From UBA4416 sp044357775 (GTDB lineage Bacteria > Bacteroidota > Bacteroidia > B-17B0 > Aurantibacillaceae), in the NCBI GenBank assembly GCA_044357775.1, contig JBIKOX010000163.1, positions 1-6,838 on the forward strand: a stretch of DNA of 6,838 bases. The letters are read 5' to 3'. Made by a program: the position numbers and the translations under genes. This document shows, in pieces, positions 1 to 5,299 of this stretch. Position 1 is the stretch's first letter. The number at the start of each line of letters is the position of its first letter. The notes under the pieces were generated by a model. It worked only from the letters and a program-made list of their open reading frames with translations. It had not been told where the DNA came from and searched no databases.

Positions 1-2
1 CT

Positions 3-176
3 GGTAAGGCATTGGTAGGAAAAGTAAATGTAGATCATAACTCAGAGATTTCTGCAAAATATGGAATCAGAAATATTCCAACCATTTTATTCTTTAAAAA
101 TGGAGAAGTAGTTGAAAAACATGTGGGCGTTGCTGCTAAAAATATCTTAGCTGGCAAACTAGATAATCATATGTAA
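3..176 (+). CDS. trxA: Thioredoxin, C-terminal 57 residues (5'-partial)
   Basis: The open frame enters from the left edge and ends at TAA. The translated part begins GKALVGKVNVDHNSEISAKY and contains the GIRNIPTILFFKNGEVV stretch. This is the second half of a classical cytoplasmic thioredoxin: the strand and helix before the cis-proline (the P of NIPT), that cis-proline, the FKNGE hairpin and the final helix. The active-site WCGPC lies upstream and is not in the window, so catalytic competence cannot be checked here. The family role is reduction of protein disulfides using electrons from thioredoxin reductase. The gene converges on trmH with only 23 bp between the stop codons. The similarity to ordinary TrxA in the visible half is strong; a thioredoxin domain at the end of a longer protein cannot be excluded. 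Confidence 0.9.
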   Translation, partial: GKALVGKVNVDHNSEISAKYGIRNIPTILFFKNGEVVEKHVGVAAKNILAGKLDNHM

Positions 177-190
177 TATCTATGACTTTT

Positions 191-209
191 TAATTCTTGT
201 CAAGAATTA
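191..209. repeat. Short palindrome between convergent genes, possible weak terminator
   Basis: TAATTCTTG and CAAGAATTA are perfect 9-bp inverted arms around a single central T; as RNA this would be an 8-bp stem with a 3-nt loop. It covers the trmH stop codon and lies 15 bp after the thioredoxin stop, where transcripts from both sides must end. Neither strand shows a good U-run after the stem, so a terminator role is only a weak inference. Confidence 0.35.
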
Positions 210-907
210 GAGTGATTAATGTCCTTATAATAATTAGCGTCAAACTCTTTTATTATAAGGTCATTTTTTCTTATAGAGGCTTTTAGCCATTCTATATAAA
301 TATCTTCTTTTTCGGAAGTATTCAATTGATAATTAGAAATTTCTTTCCTAATGCGAGTACTTATTTCACACATGCACAAAGCAGCGCAAACGCTTATGTT
401 AAAGCTTTCTGTGAAGCCATACATAGGCAGTTTTACAAATTCATCAGTCATTTGTTCTACATCCGAACTGATGCCTGTTAACTCAGTGCCAAACACTAAA
501 GCAATAGGTGTTGTAATATCTAGTTCCTGAAGGGAAACGCTGTTTTTATGTAGCGAAGTAGCAACTATTTTATAGCCTTTAGCTTTTAAATCTGTTAAAC
601 ATGCTTTTGTATTATTTTCATGATGTTGGAATCGATTTAACGTTAACCATTGCGTAGACCCCATCGATACATCTTCGCTAATTTTGTATTTATTTCTGTT
701 TTCAATAAAATTAGTAGTTTGAATACCGAAAATATCAGCACTTCTTAATACTGCGCTAAAATTATGGGTTTGATATACATCTTCTAAAACTATCGTTAAA
801 TGATTAGTTCGTGCATCTAATACTGCCCTTAATCTGTCTAATCTACGTTGGCTCACAAACCCCTCTAGATAGTTTGTTAATGCTTTTTTATAGGTGTTCT
901 CTAACAT
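200..907 (-). CDS. trmH: tRNA (guanosine-2'-O-)-methyltransferase TrmH, SPOUT/SpoU family
   Basis: This 235-aa protein has the length of bacterial TrmH (about 200-230 aa), the AdoMet-dependent enzyme that 2'-O-methylates G18 in the tRNA D-loop. The TrmH-like N-terminal helix with clustered arginines is at residues 21-35 (RRLDRLRAVLDART). SPOUT motif 1 is at 48-62 (HNFSAVLRSADIFGI), with the invariant Asn49 and the catalytic-type Arg55. Motif 2 is at 138-145 (VFGTELTG), with Glu142. Motif 3 is at 161-175 (PMYGFTESFNISVCA), with Ser168 and Asn170; this part forms the trefoil knot. The C-terminal part (about 202-225) resembles the TrmH C-terminal tRNA-binding helix rather than a TrmB- or RlmB-type extension, which favours TrmH. 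Related SpoU paralogues are the main alternative. The start is ATG with no Shine-Dalgarno. The gene is divergent from the pseudouridine synthase gene. Confidence 0.88.
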   Translation of the reverse strand: MLENTYKKALTNYLEGFVSQRRLDRLRAVLDARTNHLTIVLEDVYQTHNFSAVLRSADIFGIQTTNFIENRNKYKISEDVSMGSTQWLTLNRFQHHENNTKACLTDLKAKGYKIVATSLHKNSVSLQELDITTPIALVFGTELTGISSDVEQMTDEFVKLPMYGFTESFNISVCAALCMCEISTRIRKEISNYQLNTSEKEDIYIEWLKASIRKNDLIIKEFDANYYKDINHSNS

Positions 908-911
908 CTTG

Positions 912-919
912 TAAAGATA
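912..919 (-). promoter_or_regulatory. Possible -7 box for trmH
   Basis: On the minus strand TATCTTTA matches the Bacteroidota -7 consensus TAnnTTTG at all fixed positions but the last. It ends only 4 bp before the trmH ATG, so use of this box would give an almost leaderless mRNA. No convincing TTG/TTTG -33 element is seen at the expected 17-23 bp spacing. Weak call. Confidence 0.25.
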
Positions 920-1010
920 GTATTTTGATTTTAGATTAGAAATAGTGCAAGTCTCCGCTTCTAAATCCTCACAATAACGAGTGTTTCATGGCTAATCCCT
1001 AAATTTTGCT

Positions 1011-1018
1011 TACATTTG
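1011..1018 (+). promoter_or_regulatory. Bacteroidota-type -7 promoter box for the pseudouridine synthase gene
   Basis: TACATTTG is a perfect match to TAnnTTTG, the -7 element read by the primary sigma factor of Bacteroidota. It ends 16 bp before the ATG at 1035, which predicts a leader of roughly 10 nt made of the A-rich run AATAAATAATAAATA. A good -33 TTTG is not present; TTTC at 984-987 is the nearest candidate and is spaced somewhat long. Confidence 0.5.
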
Positions 1019-1034
1019 TAATAAATAATAAATA

Positions 1035-2717
1035 ATGAGTAGAGAAAGTTCAGGGCCAAGAAAAACCTTTGCAAAAGGAGGCTCGTCAGATTTTAATAAA
1101 AGAAAATCTTTTTCAAGTTCAGCTAAACCGAAACGCCCTTATAGTTCTGAAGGCTCTTCGTTCAAAAAACGAGACGGAGAAGCAACCGAAAAACGTTCAT
1201 ATACAAAAAGAGAAGGCAGTTCAGAAGAGCGCCCTCGAAGAAGTTTTGGGGATGGAGAAAGAAAACCATTTGTAAAACGTGAAGATGGAAAATACGAAAG
1301 TAGCGGGCCTCGCAAAAGTTATGGGGACGGAGAAAAACGTTCGTACACAAAAAGAGATAGTACTTCAGAGGATCGTCCGCGTAAAAGTTTTGGAGATGGC
1401 GAAAGAAAACCATTTGTAAAACGTGAAGATGGAAAATACGAAAGTAGCGGGCCACGAAAAAGTTCTGGTGATGGAGAAAAACGTTCTTACACAAAAAGAG
1501 ATAGTACTTCAGAAGATCGTCCACGTAGAAGTTTTGGAGATGGCGAAAAAAAACCATTTGTAAAACGTGAAGATGGAAAATACGAAAGTAGCGGGCCACG
1601 AAAAAGTTACGGTGATGGAGAAAAACGTTCGTACACAAAAAGAGACAGTACTTCAGACAGACCAAGTAGAAGTTTTGGAGATGGCGAAAGAAAACCATTT
1701 GCAAAACGTGAAGATGGAAAATACGAAAGTAGTGCACCTCGCAAAAGTTATGGTGATGGAGAAAAACGTTCATATACAAAAAGAGAAGGGAGTTCAGAAG
1801 ATCGTCCGAGAACAAGTTTTGGAGATAGCGAAAGAAAACCATTTGTAAAACGTGAAGGAGCTGATTCTGACAGACCGCGAAAACCATACGGAGAGAAAAG
1901 AGATTTTGATAAACCTTATGAAACTAAATTATCAAAATCAGAACGCGTCGTTGAAAAATCTAAAAAAGCAGGGCCATCAAAAACATCTACTCAAAAAAAT
2001 GTGAGTGATGATGCTGTTCGTTTAAATAGATATGTTGCTAATTCAGGCGTTTGTTCGCGCAGAGAAGCAGACGTATTAATTGCAACTGGTGTTGTTACAG
2101 TTAATGGAAAGATTGTAACTGAAATGGGTTACAAAGTAAATCCAACAGACGTTGTAAACTACGGTGGAGTGCCAATTAAAAATGAAGTAAAAAAATACCT
2201 GGTATTAAATAAGCCAAAAGATTACATAACAACCATGGACGATCCTGAGGAACGTAAAACGGTTATGGAGTTAATTCGTAAAGCTTGTAAAGAGCGTTTA
2301 TATCCGGTTGGAAGATTAGATAGAAATACAACTGGTGTTTTGTTATTTACAAATGATGGCGATTTAACGGCTAAATTAACGCACCCAAAATTTGGTGTTA
2401 GAAAAATTTACCATGTTATTTTAGATAAACGAATTACATCGGAAGATTTTAAAACATTAGCAGAAGGCGTTGAATTATCAGATGGTTTTATTAAACCGGA
2501 TGCGATTGAATATGTTGGCGAAGGAAAATCTGAATTAGGAGTTGAGATTCACAGCGGACGTAATAGAATTGTGCGTCGTTTATTTGAACACTTGGGTTAT
2601 GAAGTAATGAAATTAGATAGAGTTGCTTTTGCGGGCTTAACTAAAAAAGATTTACCTCGTGCTAAATTCCGTTTTTTAACGCCAAAAGAAGTTGACTTTT
2701 TAAAAATGTTAGGATAA
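1035..2717 (+). CDS. rluB: RluB/RsuA-type rRNA pseudouridine synthase with a long repetitive N-terminal tail
   Basis: 560 aa in two parts. Residues 1 to about 325 are a low-complexity, Lys/Arg/Glu/Asp/Ser/Gly-rich tail, predicted disordered, with four and two-thirds 48-aa repeats (residues 52-274). Residues about 328-380 are an S4 RNA-binding domain (begins VRLNRYVANSGVCSRREAD). The rest is the catalytic domain of the RsuA/RluB/RluE/RluF family: the active-site motif GRLDRNTTGVLL has catalytic Asp429, and the late motif SGRNRIVRRLFEHLGYEV starts at 507. The family isomerises a specific uridine in 23S or 16S rRNA; RluB acts on U2605 in E. coli numbering, but the exact target cannot be read from the sequence, so the symbol is by similarity. 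The core is complete. The start ATG lies just after a good -7 box and no in-frame ATG precedes it. Long charged tails of this kind are, from memory, common on this enzyme in Bacteroidota; their role is not established. Confidence 0.85.
   Translation: MSRESSGPRKTFAKGGSSDFNKRKSFSSSAKPKRPYSSEGSSFKKRDGEATEKRSYTKREGSSEERPRRSFGDGERKPFVKREDGKYESSGPRKSYGDGEKRSYTKRDSTSEDRPRKSFGDGERKPFVKREDGKYESSGPRKSSGDGEKRSYTKRDSTSEDRPRRSFGDGEKKPFVKREDGKYESSGPRKSYGDGEKRSYTKRDSTSDRPSRSFGDGERKPFAKREDGKYESSAPRKSYGDGEKRSYTKREGSSEDRPRTSFGDSERKPFVKREGADSDRPRKPYGEKRDFDKPYETKLSKSERVVEKSKKAGPSKTSTQKNVSDDAVRLNRYVANSGVCSRREADVLIATGVVTVNGKIVTEMGYKVNPTDVVNYGGVPIKNEVKKYLVLNKPKDYITTMDDPEERKTVMELIRKACKERLYPVGRLDRNTTGVLLFTNDGDLTAKLTHPKFGVRKIYHVILDKRITSEDFKTLAEGVELSDGFIKPDAIEYVGEGKSELGVEIHSGRNRIVRRLFEHLGYEVMKLDRVAFAGLTKKDLPRAKFRFLTPKEVDFLKMLG
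1188..1856 (+). repeat. In-frame tandem repeats, 144-bp unit (48 aa), about 4.7 copies
   Basis: Units start at 1188, 1332, 1476, 1620 and 1761. The first three are 144 bp; the fourth is 141 bp, lacking one Glu codon (STSEDRP becomes STSDRP). The fifth is cut after 96 bp, at KRE. The second half of the unit is nearly invariant at the DNA level: from the GAAAG...CCATTTG block to GTAGCGGGCC, units 1 and 2 are identical over about 53 bp, whereas the first half varies more. Each unit encodes 7 Lys, 7 Arg, 5 Asp and 5 Glu (net about +4), 5 aromatics, and no Cys, Trp, Leu, Ile, Met, Ala, Asn, Gln or His. All unit lengths are multiples of three, so copy-number change keeps the enzyme in frame. Confidence 0.95.
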
Positions 2718-2729
2718 TTATTAGAAGTA

Positions 2730-2777
2730 AGATAAAAGATTTAAGATGAACGATTAGTTATCTTAAATCTTTTATCT
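2730..2777. repeat. Perfect 18-bp inverted repeat just before the Spx-like gene
   Basis: The left arm AGATAAAAGATTTAAGAT (2730-2747) and right arm ATCTTAAATCTTTTATCT (2760-2777) are exact reverse complements around a 12-nt spacer. In RNA, two more pairs (G-U, A-U) extend the stem to 20 with an 8-nt loop. It fills most of the 66-bp gap after the pseudouridine synthase gene and ends 6 nt before the next ATG. No T-run follows on either strand (the plus strand continues with six A's), so it is not a typical intrinsic terminator. A REP-like intergenic repeat or a leader hairpin affecting translation of the next gene are the alternatives. Confidence 0.9.
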
Positions 2778-2783
2778 AAAAAA

Positions 2784-3134
2784 ATGAATAAACTATATTA
2801 CCTCTCCACTTGCGATACATGCAAGCGCATTATTTCAGAACTTGAATTAAAAGAAAAAGGATTTATTTTTCAGGATATTAAATCTGAAAAAATAACGGCA
2901 GCGCAATTGGAAGAAATGAAAAAACATACAAGCTCGTATGAAGCGTTATTTAGCAAAATAGCTCGTAAATACAAGGAGTTGAATTTAGCCTCGAAACAAT
3001 TAACAGAAACTGATTACAAAAATTTTATTTTAGAAGAATATACGTTTTTAAAACGTCCGGTTATTTTTATTGGTAATAAGCTATTTGTTGGAAATTCAAA
3101 GGCTGTTATTGCTGCTGCAAACATTGAGCTATAA
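2784..3134 (+). CDS. ArsC/Spx/MgsR-family thioredoxin-fold protein
   Basis: A 116-aa cytoplasmic protein with no signal peptide. It begins MNKLYYLSTCDTCKR, with a CxxC (Cys10, Cys13) at the end of the first strand, followed by a helix and the QDIKSEKITAAQLEEM segment typical of the ArsC/Spx insertion. The LFSKIARKYKELNL stretch (55-68) and the KRPVIFIGNKLFVG block (90-103), with the conserved Arg91-Pro92, complete the fold. ArsC members use glutathione/glutaredoxin to reduce arsenate; Spx members bind RNA polymerase and use CxxC as a redox switch. The CxxC here is Spx-like, but the sequence does not decide between reductase and regulator, and no ars genes are near. Length is normal for the family. 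It follows the pseudouridine synthase gene by 66 bp, separated by a strong palindrome; no Shine-Dalgarno, six A's precede ATG. Confidence 0.8.
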   Translation: MNKLYYLSTCDTCKRIISELELKEKGFIFQDIKSEKITAAQLEEMKKHTSSYEALFSKIARKYKELNLASKQLTETDYKNFILEEYTFLKRPVIFIGNKLFVGNSKAVIAAANIEL

Positions 3135-3179
3135 AATCTGAAAATAAAGCAATTTCATAATACCAAATACATTTAGTAC

Positions 3180-3267
3180 ATGGTCCAATTATGGTGGTCA
3201 TGCTGAACTTGATTCAGCATCTCAGAGACCCTGAATCAAGTTCAGTGTGACTAACTGCTTGGACTAT
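3180..3267. repeat. Nested ~88-bp palindromic element, REP/MITE-like
   Basis: The inner arms CTGAACTTGATTCAG (3203-3217) and CTGAATCAAGTTCAG (3231-3245) are perfect 15-bp reverse complements around a 13-nt loop. They extend outward through GTCA/TGAC (3197-3200, 3248-3251) across two G-U wobbles. After an internal loop, outer arms ATGGTCCAA and TTGGACTAT (3180-3188, 3259-3267) pair with one G-U. Each inner arm is itself a near-palindrome (CTGAA...TTCAG). The element is GC-richer than its surroundings. Such GTCATGCTGAACTTG-type hairpins are, from memory, dispersed repeats in Bacteroidota genomes; that is recollection, not a search result. No transposase is present, so any movement would need a protein acting from elsewhere. 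Confidence 0.85.
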
Positions 3268-3326
3268 CTATTACTTATAAATGGTGTGACATGTAAATTG
3301 AGAAAGAACTAAAAAATACAGAATAA

Positions 3327-3360
3327 AAAAACCTCGAAAATTTTACTTTTCGAGGTTTTT
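3327..3360. terminator. Bidirectional intrinsic terminator
   Basis: AAAAACCTCGAAAA (3327-3340) and TTTTCGAGGTTTTT (3347-3360) form a 14-bp perfect stem with a 6-nt loop. On the plus strand it is followed by ATTTTTTAG, and on the minus strand the stem ends in a run of seven T's. It therefore fits termination of both the Spx-like gene from the left and the T9SS operon from the right. Confidence 0.9.
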
Positions 3361-3442
3361 ATTTTTTAGTATAATGCCTTTATTAGTTTCAGTTTTTTGA
3401 TACTAATGATCTGACATCAGTAATTTTATACAAATATTAAAT

Positions 3443-5266
3443 TTATTTTGCAATTACTAATTTACGGCTTGTTGTTCCGTTAGTTGTTAAAATATTTACG
3501 TTGTAAATACCACTTGCCCAATTTTCAGCATTGAAATTAATAACATGATTACCAGCTGAAAGGTTGTTTAAATTTTGAGTAAATACAACTTGACCAACAG
3601 TATTAATCACATTTACAGTTACATTTTCATTTTGAATTAAATCTAAAGAAAGTGCTGCTGCATTTTTAGCAGGCGAAGGATAAATTGAAATATTAGAAAT
3701 TGAAGAATTCAACTCATTAATTCCATTTGCACCAGATGTTTTCCATAATGCATTATCTTCAGTAGTAAATGCTGTTGATTTAGTATACACATTTGTTCCT
3801 CCAGAAGTAATAGTGTAACCACCAACACCAGTTCCAGCGTTATAACCATCACCATAAGTATCATAAATTACAGTTTTATAGCACATATTAGGGTTAGCAC
3901 TGAAAGTTACAGCAGGTTGAACTGCAACTCCAGCTGTAGCTAAATCAGTATAAGGGCCTCCAGAAGCTACTACTGTACCAGATACTTCTTCTTTTACTTC
4001 CCAAGTTAATTCTGTACCATATTGGTCAGTTTTAAAAATCATAGCCATAGTAGCAGGTGTATTAGCAACTTTAGTAGTTAATGGAATTGATTTTACAAGA
4101 GCATTATTTACAGTATTTTGGTCATTTGAGCCATTAACACTTGTAACTGCAATACTTAACGTGTTTGTTGCTGAAGCAGGGAAAGTGTATGATGGTAAAA
4201 TAATTACTGTTTGAGTAAAAGGCGCTAAATTTCCTGAAAAATTATAAGTTTGCGCAGAACCTCCTGTTACAGAATAAGAAACAACTGCAGAAGTCATATT
4301 AGCGCTACCATTGTTTAATAAAGTAAATTTGGTTGGTTGCAAGTTTCCAGCGCATGTTTCTGCATCTGCAATTAAATTACTTACTGCAGCATCTGTTGTG
4401 TTTGCAATATTTGAAATTGAAACTGGACCATAAGCTCCATTTATTGTTAAACGATCTGATTGTGTAACAAAAGCTGCTAACTCAATGTTTCCAAGTAAAC
4501 AAGGAGTTGTTTTGCCTGTAGCACCAAAAGTTGCAGGAATAGTGTATGTTCCAGTTGTAGTGAATGTAGTACCCGCTGTTGTAACTGGAATTGTAATACC
4601 AAAATTACCAGTCGTTAAACTTTTACGTAAAACGTGGTTATGGTTGTAAGTTCCATCTGCATTATAGTTTGCTGCATTATAAGGATTTGGGTTACCGTAA
4701 TTGTCTTGTATACCTAAAATTTTATCTTCTAATAACATAACAGTTAAAGAATTTGTTGTAGCTACACTTGGACTACTTGCCGTATAATATACTTGTGCCG
4801 TGTAAGTTAGTACCCTTGTAGTTGCATCAACAGTACCTTCTACAGCTACATTACAATATGCTGATTGCGTTTTTATTGTGTTTGCCATTGCTGTCCAACT
4901 TCCACGCCCAGCAGCCATTACAGTTCCTGTTAAAATAGTTCTATTTACAGCACCTGCAGGATAACCTGTAATGCCCATACCAGACATTGCATCAATAGCT
5001 GAACCATTTGTCGTTTTTAAATCTTGTTCTCCGACTGCAGCATTTGCAAAACTACCCGAATGGATGTTAATTAAAACAACTTTTCCAGGATTATTATTAT
5101 AAATCGTGTTTGCAACTGTATGACCATCTGGACAATATCCACAATGAATACCAGTAAATTCTTCTAGTACGATGTTCTTAGTTGTTGGCGTAGTGCTTAC
5201 CGGCAACTGAGCAAACATAGAGCTTGCTGCTCCAGCTGCTAATAATGTTAGTAATTGTTTTTTCAT
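3443..5266 (-). CDS. Secreted Omp28-like thioredoxin-fold protein with T9SS type A sorting domain
   Basis: 607 aa. Residues 1-20 are a signal peptide (MKKQLLTLLAAGAASSMFAQ). Residues about 28-150 are an Omp28-like thioredoxin-fold domain: NIVLEEFTGIHCGYCPDGH with CGYC at 42-45, LINIHSG, and GITGYPAGAVNR with a candidate cis-Pro103. Residues about 285-395 look like a beta-sandwich (CARDB-like) domain. About 400-500 is a second beta module with the recurrent CYKTVIYDTYGDGYNAG signature. Residues about 520-607 are the T9SS type A sorting domain (SISIYPSP-like start, GQVVF, AGNHVINF, ASGIYNV, ending RKLVIAK). It is expected to cross the outer membrane through T9SS and be surface-attached or released. 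The CGYC suggests extracytoplasmic thiol chemistry, but a purely structural role is possible and the substrate is unknown. It lies 24 bp downstream of another T9SS-tailed gene, probably co-transcribed. Confidence 0.85.
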   Translation of the reverse strand: MKKQLLTLLAAGAASSMFAQLPVSTTPTTKNIVLEEFTGIHCGYCPDGHTVANTIYNNNPGKVVLINIHSGSFANAAVGEQDLKTTNGSAIDAMSGMGITGYPAGAVNRTILTGTVMAAGRGSWTAMANTIKTQSAYCNVAVEGTVDATTRVLTYTAQVYYTASSPSVATTNSLTVMLLEDKILGIQDNYGNPNPYNAANYNADGTYNHNHVLRKSLTTGNFGITIPVTTAGTTFTTTGTYTIPATFGATGKTTPCLLGNIELAAFVTQSDRLTINGAYGPVSISNIANTTDAAVSNLIADAETCAGNLQPTKFTLLNNGSANMTSAVVSYSVTGGSAQTYNFSGNLAPFTQTVIILPSYTFPASATNTLSIAVTSVNGSNDQNTVNNALVKSIPLTTKVANTPATMAMIFKTDQYGTELTWEVKEEVSGTVVASGGPYTDLATAGVAVQPAVTFSANPNMCYKTVIYDTYGDGYNAGTGVGGYTITSGGTNVYTKSTAFTTEDNALWKTSGANGINELNSSISNISIYPSPAKNAAALSLDLIQNENVTVNVINTVGQVVFTQNLNNLSAGNHVINFNAENWASGIYNVNILTTNGTTSRKLVIAK

Positions 5267-5299
5267 GTTATTATTTATTTGTTTTAGTTATTATTTATT
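5267..5299. repeat. 13-bp direct repeat in the junction of the T9SS gene pair
   Basis: GTTATTATTTATT occurs at 5267-5279 and again at 5287-5299, a 20-bp period. On the coding (minus) strand both copies read AATAAATAATAAC. The first covers the last codons and stop of the upstream gene and the second sits immediately before the ATG of the downstream gene. This may be a local duplication; the A-rich unit also resembles the leader before the pseudouridine synthase ATG. Confidence 0.85.

Larger units (their letters stand above)
3135..3442. other. 308-bp gene-free interval between convergent genes
   Basis: This stretch separates the end of the Spx-like gene (+) from the end of the Omp28-like gene (-). 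It contains a long nested palindrome (3180-3267), a strong bidirectional terminator (3327-3360) and a weak 7-bp inverted pair TTAGTAT/ATACTAA (3366-3372 and 3400-3406). No plausible small coding sequence or structural RNA was recognised. Confidence 0.75.

Noticed and set aside
1567..1848. Second plus-strand open frame inside the repeats (and a similar one at 1069-1275)
   Set aside because: Same cause: alternate-frame shadows of the repetitive region, with no promoter or recognisable protein.
1188..1856. CRISPR array
   Set aside because: The periodic DNA is a contiguous in-frame coding repeat without unique spacers, inside a protein with a complete catalytic domain downstream.
1162..1887. Antisense open frame of 241 codons opposite the repeat tail
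   Set aside because: It runs almost exactly over the 144/141-bp repeats. Because unit length is a multiple of three, any frame free of stops in one unit stays open in all. The product is a repetitive Phe/Leu/His-rich string with no signal or family resemblance.
2730..2777. Intrinsic terminator for the pseudouridine synthase gene
   Set aside because: The stem is strong but almost purely A/T and is followed by six A's and a start codon, not a U-run; kept as a repeat instead.
2784..3267. Small transposon carrying the Spx-like gene between terminal inverted repeats
   Set aside because: The two flanking palindromes have unrelated sequences and no target-site duplication was seen.
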